50,250 nucleotides of DNA, taken from assembly GCA_030528055.1 (NCBI GenBank), contig JAUMZQ010000004.1, positions 79,160 through 129,409 of the forward strand, read 5' to 3'. The notes beneath the pieces were generated by a model. It made no database searches. It saw only the letters and a program-made list of their open reading frames with translations, and had not been told where the DNA came from. The position numbers were made by a program, and so were the translations under genes. The number at the start of each line of letters is the position of its first letter. The stretch's first letter is position 1. Shown here in pieces: positions 35,310 to 47,607 of the stretch. The stretch is from Streptococcus sp. GTDB lineage: Bacteria; Bacillota; Bacilli; Lactobacillales; Streptococcaceae.

Positions 35310-35344
35310 CAACTTTCTGTTTTTCAGGAAGTTGTTTTATTTTC
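35310..35344 (+). terminator. Terminator of the DUF1827 gene
   Basis: CAACTTTCTG and CAGGAAGTTG pair (one G-U), followed by TTTTATTTT. Confidence 0.85.
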
Positions 35345-35374
35345 TAAAAATGTTACCCTGTTACAAAAATATGG

Positions 35375-35403
35375 TTTACAAATATTTCCTAAACAGGTAT
35401 AAT
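35375..35403 (+). promoter_or_regulatory. Promoter of the CHY-bioY operon
   Basis: TTTACA (35375-35380), 17 nt, TATAAT (35398-35403). No BirA-type operator was recognised. Confidence 0.8.
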
Positions 35404-35426
35404 AGGAACATAGGAGCTGAGTAAAT

Positions 35427-35729
35427 ATGTTTTATGGAATAAAATTAGATGACGAAAGCAGATGCCAACATTATCATGGTCCAAACGATGTCGTTTCTTT
35501 AAAGTGTGCTACCTGCAAACGATATTACGCTTGCTATAAATGTCATAACAGTCTGGAAGACCATATTTTTACTCCTAGTGATGAAACAGAACCTTTTCCA
35601 GTCCTATGTGGTGCTTGTAAAAAAGTACTTTCTTTTGAAAATTATCAATTAGGATATTGTTGTTATTGCCAGCATGAATTTAATCCAAAATGCAAAAATC
35701 ATGCTACATTTTATTTTAAAAGGAGTTAA
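35427..35729 (+). CDS. CHY zinc finger protein
   Basis: This 100-residue protein is built around Cys/His metal ligands: RCQHYHG, CATCKRYYACYKCH, CGACKK and YCCYCQHEFNPKCKNH. This matches the CHY zinc finger family. Members occur in bacteria as single domains with unknown role and in eukaryotes within ubiquitin ligases and the mitochondrial protein Hot13. It is coupled to bioY by a few bases, so both are expressed together. A functional link to biotin uptake is only suggested by this spacing. Confidence 0.85.
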   Translation: MFYGIKLDDESRCQHYHGPNDVVSLKCATCKRYYACYKCHNSLEDHIFTPSDETEPFPVLCGACKKVLSFENYQLGYCCYCQHEFNPKCKNHATFYFKRS

Positions 35730-35731
35730 GT

Positions 35732-36250
35732 ATGTTATCAACTAAAGATTCTGTCTACATAGCCATGATGACGTCATTGTTGATTGTTTTAGGATTTGTT
35801 CCTCCTATTCCTTTAGCTTTCATTCCAGTACCGATTGTCTTACAAAATATAGGTGTTATGCTCATCGCTTTAATTTTAGGTGCAAAAAAAGGCACGTATG
35901 CCATGATTTTATTTTATTTGATTGGTCTAGTATTTCCTATTTTTTCAGCTTCTAGAACATTGCTTCCTGTCCTAACCGGGCAAACTGCTGGCTATGTTAT
36001 TGCTTGGTTTTTTGTTCCAATGATTTTTGCTGGAATTTTAAAACTACTTCCTTCAAAGAATTTTATCGCTACAACTTTTGCTATCTGGCTAGCTGGTGTT
36101 TTATTTATTGATTTGCTAGGAGCAATCTGGTTGACTTATCCTAATTTTGAAGGTATTTTAGCATCCCTAATTTTTATCCCACTGGACACCGTCAAAGCAA
36201 TTCTTGCCTCTTTCATTGCTATTCAAATCAAGGAAAGAGGGATAACTTAA
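35732..36250 (+). CDS. bioY: Biotin ECF transporter substrate-binding protein BioY
   Basis: This 172-residue membrane protein has about six hydrophobic segments and BioY-type sequence (FIPVPIVLQNIGVMLIALIL, LPVLTGQTAGYVIAWF). It captures biotin and works with the shared ECF energising module encoded elsewhere. AAAAGGAG precedes the ATG within the end of the CHY gene. The family usually has around 180-200 residues, so the length is near normal. Confidence 0.92.
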   Translation: MLSTKDSVYIAMMTSLLIVLGFVPPIPLAFIPVPIVLQNIGVMLIALILGAKKGTYAMILFYLIGLVFPIFSASRTLLPVLTGQTAGYVIAWFFVPMIFAGILKLLPSKNFIATTFAIWLAGVLFIDLLGAIWLTYPNFEGILASLIFIPLDTVKAILASFIAIQIKERGIT

Positions 36251-36293
36251 CAGTGATGTTCTATCACCAAACAGACCATTTTAAAAAATATCT

Positions 36294-36328
36294 GGGAAAG
36301 AAAAATGTATTCTTTCCCTTTTTTTATT
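36294..36328 (+). terminator. Terminator of the CHY-bioY operon
   Basis: GGGAAAGAA and TTCTTTCCC form a 9-bp stem followed by a T7 run. Confidence 0.9.
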
Positions 36329-36344
36329 GCCATTCTACCTAGAA

Positions 36345-36785
36345 TCATACCTTGTGCTTGTATTGCATTTTCACATGCGGGGTTGATTCAAAAATAAAAG
36401 GTTCTCCAACAACCTCAAAACCAAACTTTTCATACAGAGAAACGACTTGTTCTTGTGCTTCAATTTCAATCATTTTTTGTGGCCATTCTTTAAAACAAAA
36501 TGCTAAAATTGCTTGAATGAGCTGTTTTCCTAAACCAGTTCCACGAGTTGAAGAAGCAATTACAACACGACCAAAAATAATTGTGTCACCTTCTACAAAT
36601 ATGCGTGCATAGGCATCCACCGAATCCTCATCATTTATATGAAAGATGTGAAAAGCTTCTAGATCTTTTTCGTCCAATTCATGATAAATCCTTTTTTGCT
36701 CAACTACAAACGTATCAATACGCAATTTTAATAGTTTATAAAATTCAATAGAGTTCAGTTCATTTATTTTTTTTATCTGCCACAT
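36345..36785 (-). CDS. GNAT family N-acetyltransferase (ElaA-like)
   Basis: This 146-residue protein has the ElaA-type N-terminal block (LLKLRIDTFVVEQKRIYHELDEKD) and the acetyl-CoA binding segment VVIASSTRGTGLGKQLIQAIL, followed by VVSLYEKFGFEVVGEPF. The acceptor is unknown. I start at the ATG at 36785, which has AAAGGA 9 nt upstream. An in-frame ATG at 36803 has no ribosome site but lies seven nt after TATAAC, so a leaderless longer form is possible. The gene is divergent from a MarR gene. Confidence 0.85.
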   Translation of the reverse strand: MWQIKKINELNSIEFYKLLKLRIDTFVVEQKRIYHELDEKDLEAFHIFHINDEDSVDAYARIFVEGDTIIFGRVVIASSTRGTGLGKQLIQAILAFCFKEWPQKMIEIEAQEQVVSLYEKFGFEVVGEPFIFESTPHVKMQYKHKV

Positions 36786-36859
36786 ACTAGTTTCCTTTCT
36801 CATTTTCAGTTATAATATAGCTAAGAACTAGCAAATAAAACTGAATTATTGGAGTACTT

Positions 36860-37273
36860 ATGAATCATCGTCAATTATTTCGTCAAATGGGGACTATTTC
36901 TAGACAAGCAATGATCAAAATGAATCAAAAAGCAAATGCTTATGATCTTGATAATAACCTTTTTCTGATTCTTATTCGAATTGTTGAAAATCCTGGATTA
37001 AACCAAACTCAACTAGCACAACTAATTCAAATTGATAAAACTACTTTAAGTCGATCACTTCAAAAACTAGAAAAAAAAGAATTGATTTATAAGAAAACAA
37101 ACCTTGAGAATAAAAAATTCAAAGACTTATTTCCTAGCCAAGAAGCTTTAAAACTGTATGATATATTGATTGGTTTTGAAGATTCCTATATTCAATCTGT
37201 CTTAAAGCAACTTTCCTCCACTGAACTAGCACAGTTACAAACTATTTTAGAAAAAATTAACTTACTTCAATGA
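36860..37273 (+). CDS. MarR family transcriptional regulator
   Basis: This 137-residue winged-helix protein has the MarR pattern NQTQLAQLIQIDKTTLSRSL (about 54-73) and a wing with KKTNLENKKFKDLFPSQE. It shares a 74-bp upstream region with the divergent GNAT gene, including inverted AACTGAA/TTCAGTT and CTAGTT/AACTAG pairs that could be its operators. It therefore probably controls itself and the acetyltransferase. GGAGT precedes the ATG. Confidence 0.88.
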   Translation: MNHRQLFRQMGTISRQAMIKMNQKANAYDLDNNLFLILIRIVENPGLNQTQLAQLIQIDKTTLSRSLQKLEKKELIYKKTNLENKKFKDLFPSQEALKLYDILIGFEDSYIQSVLKQLSSTELAQLQTILEKINLLQ

Positions 37274-37281
37274 TAAAAATT

Positions 37282-37321
37282 ATAGCACAACTTAGTTGCG
37301 TTTGCAACTAAGTTGTGCTAT
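37282..37321. terminator. Perfect 18-bp hairpin between marR and ileS
   Basis: ATAGCACAACTTAGTTGC and GCAACTAAGTTGTGCTAT form a perfect 18-bp stem with loop GTTT, longer than needed. It ends the MarR transcript and may act on both strands. Confidence 0.8.
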
Positions 37322-37348
37322 TTGATTTAAAACACGTAGTAAGAATTA

Positions 37349-37440
37349 AAAAAAGAGAGTGAGAAAACTTTGTCAAAATAGAAAGAACTAGATTATCTAA
37401 ATTTCAATCTATTTATCTCGTGTTTCTCAGTCTCTTTTGC
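37349..37440 (-). terminator. Terminator of ileS with a large loop
   Basis: On the minus strand AAAAGAGA-C-TGAGAAA pairs with TTTCTCA-C-TCTCTTTT (one C-C mismatch) across about 60 nt, followed by T-rich DNA. Confidence 0.6.
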
Positions 37441-37461
37441 TACTTTAGAGAGGATAAAATA

Positions 37462-40257
37462 TTACCCTTCAAAACCTTGCGCAATAGCTTCTGCAAAATT
37501 CTCTTTCAAAATACTAGCACAATGTTGGCAAATTGTTTTTAGATGAGGATTGGCATCAAGACCAACAGTCTCATCAATGCGACGGCAACGGTCACAAACT
37601 TTACCAGGTGCGTAATCTACCGTAAAGGATACATCTTCAAAATTTAAAGCAGTATCGGGTGGAGTGGCTTCTGAAATGGTTAATTTAGATACAATTAAAA
37701 GTTGTGCTACATTGCTATTTACTGCATCAAGTAGAGTTTTGACGACCTTATTAGGGTAAACTGTCAGATATGCTTCTAAGGATTTACCAATTACCTTCTC
37801 ATTACGAGCTTGTTCTAATGCTTTTTGAGCTTGACTACGAAAATCCATAAATGCTGACCAAGTATCTAAAATCTCTTCTTGATTAGGGAAAACAGCTGCT
37901 TCCGGCAATTCAGCAAGTTGCACATAATCCTCTACCTTATGTTCCAAATAAGACCAAACTTCTTCAGCTGTATGTGGCAAAATTGGAGTCAATAACTTCG
38001 TCATTTTTAGTAAAATGTCATAAAAAACGGTTTGCATCTGACGACGTTCCAGAGATTTTGCGCTTTCAATATACACTACATCCTTAGCAAAATCAAGGTA
38101 GAAAGCAGATAAATCTACTGTCATAAAATTAACAATGGCTTTGTAAATGGTTAAAAATTCAAAATTCTCATACGCATCACGGATAGTTTTTACCAATTGA
38201 TTGAAACGAATAGTCATGTACTTATCAACTGAACGCAACTCATCGTAAGATACTGTGTCTTCAGCCGGATTAAAATCAGCTGTATTGGCTAAAAGAAAAC
38301 GTAGCGTATTACGAATTTTACGGTAGGTTTCAGATACTTGACTAAGTATATCCATTGAAATTCGGACGTCATTACTAGAGTCCACACTAGTTACCCATAG
38401 CCTTAGAATTTCTGCACCAAATTGTTTTTCAACATCACTGGGTGCTATTGTGTTTCCAAGTGATTTGGACATTTTTTCACCCTTACCATCTAGTGCAAAA
38501 CCTTGTGAAAGAATTTGTTTGTATGGTGCAATACCATGATTCGCTACAGAAGTAATCAAAGAAGAATTAAACCAACCACGGTATTGATCTGAACCTTCTA
38601 GATAAAGATCAGCGGGATAGCATAATTCTGGTCGATTCACCACCACTCCATTCCATGATGAACCGGAATCAAACCAAACATCCATGATATCCGTTTCCTT
38701 AGTGAATTCACCATTAGGAGAAGCTTCATGTGTAAAACCTTCTGGGAGTAAATCTTTAGCCTCACGTTCCCACCAAATAATTGAACCGTGTTTTTCGAAC
38801 AATTCAGCAACATGCTCAATTGTTTCTTCTGTCATAATTGGCGTTCCGTCTTCAGCATAAAAAATTGGTAATGGAACTCCCCATGCACGTTGACGAGAAA
38901 TAACCCAATCCCCTCTATCACGAATCATGTTATAAAGGCGAACTTTTCCCCAATCTGAATGAAATTTCACTTGTTCAATTTGATCTAAAATTTCTTGACG
39001 GAATTTAGATACAGAAGCAAACCACTGTGGTACCGCTCTCCAAATGATTGGCTTTTTCGTTCTCCAATCGAATGGATAGGAGTGAGAAATTTCTTCCTTG
39101 GCTAAAAGTAAATTCCCAAGTTTTTCAATAACAGTAGGAACAACTTTATCGTAAAATTGTCCTTCAAAATCAGCACCAGCATTTTCCATCATGATACCAC
39201 GTTCATTTACTGTTACTGCAACTTCAAGACCATTTGCAACACCAACATGGTAGTCATCTTCACCAAAACCAGGTGCTGTATGGACAATTCCTGTACCGGA
39301 ATCCAATGTAACATGTTCACCCAAGATAACTAATTCTTCTACTTGAGTATCCCAAGGATGTTCTGTTACGATATGATTCAACTCGCTACCACGATAAGTT
39401 GCTACAATTTCTACATTTTCCCAACCAAATTTTTCAGATAGACTATTCAACAGTTCTGCAGCAACAAGAAATTTTCGTTGATCTCCATCAACAGCGACAA
39501 CTACATAATCAAAATCAGCCCCTACAGTCAATCCTCTAGATGCTGTAATTGTAAAAGGAGTTGTTGTCCAAACGACAATATAAGTATCATTGTCCAACAC
39601 GCCTTTTCCATCTTTAACACGATTGGCGTAATATAAAGATGTTGAAAGCAGATCATGGTATTCAATTTCAGCTTCGGCTAAAGCAGATTCAGATGACCAC
39701 GACCAATAAACTGGTTTAGATCCTTGATAGATATAGCCTTTTTTTGCCATCTCACCAAAAACTCTGATTTGAGCTGCTTCATAATCGGGAGTTAGAGTAA
39801 TATAAGGATGTTCCCAATCACCAGATATACCCAAACGTTTAAAGTCATCACGCTGTTTATCGACTTGACTCAAAGCATAATCACGACACATGCCCAAGTA
39901 TTCTACCAAATCAAGTTCTTTACGCTTGACTCCTTTTTTAGCCAACACTTGTTCAATTGGCAAGCCATGTGTATCCCATCCTGGAATATAAGGTGCATCA
40001 TAACCAGTCATTGATTTGGAACGCACAATAATATCTTTAGAAATTTTATTCATCGCATGACCAACATGGATATTTCCATTGGCATAAGGAGGGCCGTCAT
40101 GAAGAATAAAATGAGGTTTTCCTTCATTCAGTTCTTGGCGACGTTGATACAAGTGGGCATCATCCCATTCTTTTTGCCAGATCGGTTCTTTGTTTGGCAA
40201 ACCAGCACGCATAGGGAAAGCTGTTTTCCCCAGATTCAATGTTTCTTTGAGTTTCAT
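37462..40257 (-). CDS. ileS: Isoleucyl-tRNA synthetase
   Basis: This 931-residue class I synthetase has the HIGH-type motif [10 protein letters not shown] (about 60-69) and the KMSKS motif [10 protein letters not shown] near residue 595. An editing domain lies between them. The C-terminal zinc finger has CDRCRR and CQHC. It charges tRNA-Ile and hydrolyses misactivated valine. It sits directly downstream of divIVA, with its own promoter and T-box leader. Confidence 0.97.
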   Translation of the reverse strand: MKLKETLNLGKTAFPMRAGLPNKEPIWQKEWDDAHLYQRRQELNEGKPHFILHDGPPYANGNIHVGHAMNKISKDIIVRSKSMTGYDAPYIPGWDTHGLPIEQVLAKKGVKRKELDLVEYLGMCRDYALSQVDKQRDDFKRLGISGDWEHPYITLTPDYEAAQIRVFGEMAKKGYIYQGSKPVYWSWSSESALAEAEIEYHDLLSTSLYYANRVKDGKGVLDNDTYIVVWTTTPFTITASRGLTVGADFDYVVVAVDGDQRKFLVAAELLNSLSEKFGWENVEIVATYRGSELNHIVTEHPWDTQVEELVILGEHVTLDSGTGIVHTAPGFGEDDYHVGVANGLEVAVTVNERGIMMENAGADFEGQFYDKVVPTVIEKLGNLLLAKEEISHSYPFDWRTKKPIIWRAVPQWFASVSKFRQEILDQIEQVKFHSDWGKVRLYNMIRDRGDWVISRQRAWGVPLPIFYAEDGTPIMTEETIEHVAELFEKHGSIIWWEREAKDLLPEGFTHEASPNGEFTKETDIMDVWFDSGSSWNGVVVNRPELCYPADLYLEGSDQYRGWFNSSLITSVANHGIAPYKQILSQGFALDGKGEKMSKSLGNTIAPSDVEKQFGAEILRLWVTSVDSSNDVRISMDILSQVSETYRKIRNTLRFLLANTADFNPAEDTVSYDELRSVDKYMTIRFNQLVKTIRDAYENFEFLTIYKAIVNFMTVDLSAFYLDFAKDVVYIESAKSLERRQMQTVFYDILLKMTKLLTPILPHTAEEVWSYLEHKVEDYVQLAELPEAAVFPNQEEILDTWSAFMDFRSQAQKALEQARNEKVIGKSLEAYLTVYPNKVVKTLLDAVNSNVAQLLIVSKLTISEATPPDTALNFEDVSFTVDYAPGKVCDRCRRIDETVGLDANPHLKTICQHCASILKENFAEAIAQGFEG

Positions 40258-40261
40258 TTAT

Positions 40262-40521
40262 TCTCCTCTTATATTATTACATCTTCTTATTTTTAAAATA
40301 AAAAAACCACAGAATCTCGAAAGGACGAAAATTCGTGGTACCACCTTTGTTCAGTTAAGAAAAGTCTTTGACTCGTTTCTTAACATACTCTTCACTCGTA
40401 ACGTGAGCTCACGTCATATCCTACTTTATTTCAGACATGATGGTCTAAGTAAAATGATAAACCAAGCAAAAGTAACTGTAAGTCTTCCACCCTCACCTAC
40501 TCGCTATTAGTATTTTGTTTG
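40262..40521 (-). promoter_or_regulatory. T-box leader of ileS
   Basis: On the minus strand the T-box AAAGGTGGTACCACG (around 40348-40334) is followed by a terminator formed by CCACGAATTTTCG and CGAGATTCTGTGG with a T7 run (to about 40301). Several upstream stems (for example GACGTGAGCTCACGTT) belong to the leader. The specifier codon was not fixed without folding. Confidence 0.92.
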
Positions 40522-40528
40522 GTTTTTG

Positions 40529-40557
40529 TTTTTACGCTATCACTTATAAAATATCAA
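40529..40557 (-). promoter_or_regulatory. Promoter of ileS inside the divIVA 3' end
   Basis: TTGATA (40557-40552), 17 nt, TAAAAA (40534-40529) on the minus strand. The -35 lies in the last divIVA codons. Confidence 0.7.
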
Positions 40558-41347
40558 CTGAAACCTTTTGATCTTGTTCTGGTTCTTCATCAAACTCACT
40601 TGGAAGACCTTCTTGGTAGTTCACCTCTTCTAAAGGCTCTTCTACTGTTTCTGTATCAATCGGAGAAAAAGCTTGAGTGGCAGCCAATTCTCGATTAGCA
40701 GCTTCAATACGTTCTTGTAATTCTGCCATTTCTTCAGGTGAGAATTGACGCGTTACATCAATCTCTTCTTCTGAAATAACAGCTGTTTCACCAAGTGCTT
40801 CTTCTACCACTTCTTTGAAAGCTTCATCACTGGTTTGTAAATAAGATGCAGTAGGGCGTAAAATTTCTTCCCAATCTGATGAATCTACAATACTTAGTTG
40901 ACTTTCAATTGTTGATTTCAAACGTTGATGGAAAACACGTGTTTTATTTTTTAATTCTTCTGTTTCAATAGCTACTTTTTTAGCGTTATCAGTAGCCTGA
41001 CGAAGAATTTCATTGGCTTTATATTTAGCTCCATCTAATAAGTGTTGTGCATCTTGTTCAGCTTGATGAACGATATTATTAGAACGTTCATTAGCAGCAA
41101 GTTTCACACGTTCTGCTGTATCTTGAGCAATCAATACTGATTGGCTAAGTGAGTCTTTCATCTCATCAAAATAAGTTAAACGCTCCTCAAGATTGCGGAT
41201 CTTTGCTTCTTTTTCATGATTTTCACGAACTAAATCCTCATAATCACTGACAATAATATCAAGAAATTCATCAACTTCTTCTACATCATAGCCTCTGAAT
41301 TTAGTTGCAAAAGCCTTATCTTTAATTTCTAATGCTGTAAGTGCCAT
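40544..41347 (-). CDS. divIVA: Cell division protein DivIVA
   Basis: This 267-residue coiled-coil protein has the DivIVA membrane-binding N-terminus (MALTALEIKDKAFATKFRGY, then DVEEVDEFLD). A long coiled coil spans about residues 30-150. The acidic C-terminal tail is Glu/Pro-rich. It marks negatively curved membrane at septum and poles and recruits division and chromosome-partition factors. It closes the division cluster. Confidence 0.95.
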   Translation of the reverse strand: MALTALEIKDKAFATKFRGYDVEEVDEFLDIIVSDYEDLVRENHEKEAKIRNLEERLTYFDEMKDSLSQSVLIAQDTAERVKLAANERSNNIVHQAEQDAQHLLDGAKYKANEILRQATDNAKKVAIETEELKNKTRVFHQRLKSTIESQLSIVDSSDWEEILRPTASYLQTSDEAFKEVVEEALGETAVISEEEIDVTRQFSPEEMAELQERIEAANRELAATQAFSPIDTETVEEPLEEVNYQEGLPSEFDEEPEQDQKVSVDIL

Positions 41348-41356
41348 ACTTCCTCC

Positions 41357-42142
41357 TCATTTACTAGGTAATAATTCAATAGTTAATTTATATTTTCCAC
41401 TTTTTGAAAGACCATTTTCTTTTAATATTTTCAACCTTCCAAATTTTCTCACACTGATAAGATCGTTTAATTCCAATTGCTGACTCGGATTATCATTGAT
41501 AGCATAATTTACTTTTACTTTTCTCCCAGCAATCAGTTGACTAGCTTGGTTACGAGACAATTTAAAAGAACTAGCTACCAACTTATCTAATCGTAAACTG
41601 GATACCAAAATATCTTTTGTCTGCGATTTTTGGACTTCCTTTACTTGTTCCGATAAAGAGATTTCTTTTAATCTTACGGGAGTCTTGGAAATCTTAGTAA
41701 CTTGACTAACAAAAAAGAATGTAAATTTTTTGTCAACAAATAGCTGAATTCTTTCACCAGATACTATAATATCTCCAAATAGTTTACGTTCAATTCCTAG
41801 TTGGTGCAATAAAGTCCCCATTATCTGGGAATGAGTCAACTGATAAAATTTGCTCGCATAAGATATTTCTAACAAACTGATCTCAAAATCATTGTCATCC
41901 AGTTCATAATACATCGGAGCGATAATAACCCTCGCTAATTCACTAGGAAAATAATCTGAACTAGAAAAAACTTGTACCTCATGCGAACTTGCAAGATTCT
42001 TCAAAATTGAAACTTGATAGGGATTTAAAAAAGCTGTTCTTTCAAAAACGTATGCATCTTCAACTCTATTCAATAATTCCAAACTTTTATCGATAAATTC
42101 CCGATATTCTGGAGTGAAATGCTGATATAAATCTTTCATCAT
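41357..42142 (-). CDS. ylmH: YlmH, S4-domain RNA-binding protein
   Basis: This 261-residue protein has the C-terminal S4 RNA-binding domain with LRLDKLVASSFKLSRNQASQ around residues 183-202 and VRKFGRLKI. The N-terminal part is the YlmH-specific domain. Homologues bind stalled 50S-peptidyl-tRNA complexes in ribosome rescue. It lies between yggT and divIVA with short gaps, as in other Firmicutes. Confidence 0.92.
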   Translation of the reverse strand: MMKDLYQHFTPEYREFIDKSLELLNRVEDAYVFERTAFLNPYQVSILKNLASSHEVQVFSSSDYFPSELARVIIAPMYYELDDNDFEISLLEISYASKFYQLTHSQIMGTLLHQLGIERKLFGDIIVSGERIQLFVDKKFTFFFVSQVTKISKTPVRLKEISLSEQVKEVQKSQTKDILVSSLRLDKLVASSFKLSRNQASQLIAGRKVKVNYAINDNPSQQLELNDLISVRKFGRLKILKENGLSKSGKYKLTIELLPSK

Positions 42143-42144
42143 AA

Positions 42145-42408
42145 CTACAATAGGAAGAATATAATCCGAACGAATAGCTGATACAAAATATTAAGAGAGA
42201 AAATTGCTACCCAAACGGTAAGATCAAGACCACCAATTCGTAAAGGTAAACGTCTAAACACCTTCAAGTAAGGTTCAGTAACCGCAGTAATAAACCGTCC
42301 CAAAGTAGAGTTATATGCATTTGGAAACCAAGATAATAAAGCATAGATTGTCAAGATGATTGAATAGATATAGACAAAATTATGAATAAGGTTTATGATA
42401 AAAATCAT
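42145..42408 (-). CDS. yggT: YggT family membrane protein
   Basis: This 87-residue protein has two hydrophobic segments: one near residues 5-28 (YIYSIILTIYALLSWFP) and one near 63-85 (VWVAIFSLNILYQLFVRII). The family loop TEPYLKVFRRLPLRIGGLDL lies between them. Homologues have been linked to membrane shape or nucleoid and osmotic phenotypes. It is 1 nt from sepF and 2 nt from ylmH, in one operon. Confidence 0.92.
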   Translation of the reverse strand: MIFIINLIHNFVYIYSIILTIYALLSWFPNAYNSTLGRFITAVTEPYLKVFRRLPLRIGGLDLTVWVAIFSLNILYQLFVRIIFFLL

Positions 42409-42409
42409 T

Positions 42410-42982
42410 TTATCTATTCCGCTTCATGTCAAAATCAAACTCACTCAACTCTGTATCGTTGGGTAAGCGGATGTCTTCAACATTCACAATTACATTAATC
42501 GGAGTTAATAAATACATTGTACTCGCAACTTTTTTAAGGTTTCCAGCTAACACATAACGTGCACCATCAAGATAATCTAAACAACGGCGTGCTTGGACTT
42601 CTGTCATATACTGAAAATCAATCAAAATGCTCTCATTTGCCAATAACAAATCAACAATTTCTGTTGCTTCCTCATACTTTTTCGGATAACGAACATCAAT
42701 TGTAATTTTTTCATCGGCATTGGCACGTTGTTGCGCCAATTCTTGTTGGCGAGCATGCAATCTTGTAATATTTTCTGTTGAAGATTTTTGAGAAGCTGAT
42801 GAAGAAGCGGTCCCAAAACGTTCTGACTGGCTACTTCTAGCTGAAGGAGTTGGTGTTACATCAACTTGTTGCTGTTTTGCAACTCCAGTCGAAGTGGGAG
42901 CCGTTCTTGTCTGAACATCAGTCTCATCCCCATCTTCTGTAAAATAATCTATAAATTTATCAAATCTATCTTTTATCGACAT
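42410..42982 (-). CDS. sepF: Cell division protein SepF
   Basis: This 190-residue protein has an N-terminal amphipathic membrane-binding helix ([17 protein letters not shown]), a Ser/Thr/Gln-rich linker and a C-terminal SepF domain. That domain carries [20 protein letters not shown] and the [16 protein letters not shown] block. It tethers FtsZ to the membrane and shapes the Z ring. Confidence 0.95.
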   Translation of the reverse strand: MSIKDRFDKFIDYFTEDGDETDVQTRTAPTSTGVAKQQQVDVTPTPSARSSQSERFGTASSSASQKSSTENITRLHARQQELAQQRANADEKITIDVRYPKKYEEATEIVDLLLANESILIDFQYMTEVQARRCLDYLDGARYVLAGNLKKVASTMYLLTPINVIVNVEDIRLPNDTELSEFDFDMKRNR

Positions 42983-42991
42983 AATTCTTTC

Positions 42992-43663
42992 CTATTTAAA
43001 AAATGCTGTTCCAATTCTCACATAAGTCGCTCCATTAGCAATAGCTTCTGGATAATCGCGGCTCATTCCCATACTTAGTTCTGAGAAAGGCATATTTTTT
43101 AATCGTTTCTTTTGTAATTCTTTTTGGAGTTGATGAGTTTTATCAAAAATTTGATTGAGTTCATCATGACTCGCTTCAAACGGTGCCATTGTCATCAATC
43201 CTACAAGATGAATATTTTCCAATTCTTGTAATTGTAACAAACTATTTTCTAATTCTTCTACTTGAAAACCATGTTTGCTCTCTTCTTTGGAAATATTCAC
43301 TTGTAAGAAACATTTTATCACATGTTCTGCTCTTTTATCAATCTCTTGGGCTAATTTTATAGAATCCAAAGCGTGAAAGTAATCAACATAGTTAATTATT
43401 TCTTTTACCTTTCGTCTTTGTAGACTACCAATTAAATGCCAGGTAAGATTTTCATCTTTCAAGATTTGATACTTTTCCAAAAATTTATCGACTCGATTTT
43501 CACCAATATGCTGGATTCCTATCTTGACTAGCTCTTTAGTCGTTGTAGAATCAACGTACTTGGTAACTGCAATGACATTGACCGAACCTTCTGCTCGATT
43601 GGCCTTTGCCGTTTCCAATGCGACTGATTGAAAAACAGATTCTTTATTATATTGCAAGTTCAT
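42992..43663 (-). CDS. ylmE: YggS/YlmE family PLP homeostasis protein
   Basis: This 223-residue single-domain alanine-racemase-like barrel has the PLP lysine in VNVIAVTKYVD and family motifs HLIGSLQRRK and FSELSMGMSRDYPEAI. It binds pyridoxal phosphate without known catalysis and affects B6 and amino acid balance. It lies between ftsZ and sepF with short gaps. Confidence 0.93.
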   Translation of the reverse strand: MNLQYNKESVFQSVALETAKANRAEGSVNVIAVTKYVDSTTTKELVKIGIQHIGENRVDKFLEKYQILKDENLTWHLIGSLQRRKVKEIINYVDYFHALDSIKLAQEIDKRAEHVIKCFLQVNISKEESKHGFQVEELENSLLQLQELENIHLVGLMTMAPFEASHDELNQIFDKTHQLQKELQKKRLKNMPFSELSMGMSRDYPEAIANGATYVRIGTAFFK

Positions 43664-43676
43664 TTTTTAGAGTGGA

Positions 43677-46317
<2,641 letters not shown>

Positions 46318-46391
46318 TACATCATTCCTCTCTATCTTCCGTCTTTCCATTCTATATAAATAACCCTAGAGAATAGATTTATCCAAGGTTT

Positions 46392-46400
46392 ATTATAACA
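46392..46400 (-). promoter_or_regulatory. Promoter of ftsA-ftsZ
   Basis: TGTTATAAT on the minus strand is a perfect extended -10 in the 120-nt gap between divIB and ftsA. It would give a leader of about 70 nt. Confidence 0.7.
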
Positions 46401-46437
46401 TAAAGAAAAAGAAAATGTGTGATTTTTTTCTGTATAA

Positions 46438-47607
46438 TTACCTATTTTCAATATTTTCCGTATTTTCAGGCAATTTTTGAGGGTCTTCTTCCCCTTCTGT
46501 TGGTTGAATACTCTCATCAACATGTACACCGTTTTCAACACTTTCCTCTGATTCAGTAGCAGAATGATCTGTTGAATTATCTTCTGTTTCTTCATTTTCT
46601 GCCCCTTGAACATAGCTGAAAATCCCTGCTTCCATATCCACAACACTCGGTTCTTCTAATTGCGGTTGAATGCCTTTGTAGTAAGGTAATTTTTTGGCAA
46701 TGTGCGAAGTAGGTACCAAGATTTTATTTTCATCTCTCATTGTTAAGGTTAACAAGTCTGGTGTGACCTTGCTTGGTGTTAATTGCACTGTACGGATATT
46801 ACTTTTAATTTCATCAGGAACTTTTTCTATTTGTTGAGCAAACTTTTTAATCAAACTATGGTCTGTCAATTCTATCGTGATAAACTTCTCTGGTAATTTT
46901 TCTGAGCTAATAGCTTGTTTGATAACATCCCCATTAGACAACACTGGGTAATATTGCCCATCCATTTGCATATAAGCTACAACAGTATATTCCTTGACAT
47001 GAACATTAAAAGTTGTTGGAAACTGATAGGACATTTCCACATTTTCAATCCAAGGACTAACTGATTGCATGTTTCGAATATAGTTAGGCGTGTTGATAAA
47101 AGTCGTCAGAGTATAATCTCTATTATCAATTTTACTTCCCTTCAACAATTCTTCTTGACTAACCATTTGATTTCCCGAAATGTTAATCTGTTTCATAGTC
47201 GAAAGCGGAGTTAAAAAATAAACTGAAAGTAAAAAAACAAAACTGCTCCCAATCAAGACTGGCAAGGAACGAAGTAAGTGTTTCCCAGAAAGAGCTGGTT
47301 TTTCTTGGTGTTTTTGACTCTTTTTTTGAGATTTCGTCAATTTTTTGAGTTGTTTAGCAGACAAAATAGCGGTGTCGTCTTCTGTTAATTGAAACTCTTC
47401 TGTTTCTTCTACATCGTCTACTGAGCTTTCCTCTTCAACAAGTTCTTGTTCTGCTGTTTCCGATAACTCATCAGAGACTTCTGATTCTATTTCCTCTTTT
47501 TCAGTTTGTTCTTGAGCTTTTTTCTCAAGATATTCTTTGTTTCGTTTTTGCCATTCAGAAAGCGACTTGCTCATTTCTTTTGGCTCATCATGATTCTTTT
47601 TCGTCAT
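46438..47607 (-). CDS. divIB: Cell division protein DivIB (FtsQ)
   Basis: This 389-residue bitopic protein has an acidic, charged cytoplasmic N-terminus of about 120 residues and one transmembrane segment ([19 protein letters not shown], about 124-142). A POTRA domain follows ([19 protein letters not shown]) with the FtsQ/DivIB beta domain. The tail is Glu/Thr-rich and disordered. It belongs to the DivIB-DivIC-FtsL complex controlling septal synthesis. It overlaps murG by 4 nt. Confidence 0.94.
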   Translation of the reverse strand: MTKKNHDEPKEMSKSLSEWQKRNKEYLEKKAQEQTEKEEIESEVSDELSETAEQELVEEESSVDDVEETEEFQLTEDDTAILSAKQLKKLTKSQKKSQKHQEKPALSGKHLLRSLPVLIGSSFVFLLSVYFLTPLSTMKQINISGNQMVSQEELLKGSKIDNRDYTLTTFINTPNYIRNMQSVSPWIENVEMSYQFPTTFNVHVKEYTVVAYMQMDGQYYPVLSNGDVIKQAISSEKLPEKFITIELTDHSLIKKFAQQIEKVPDEIKSNIRTVQLTPSKVTPDLLTLTMRDENKILVPTSHIAKKLPYYKGIQPQLEEPSVVDMEAGIFSYVQGAENEETEDNSTDHSATESEESVENGVHVDESIQPTEGEEDPQKLPENTENIENR

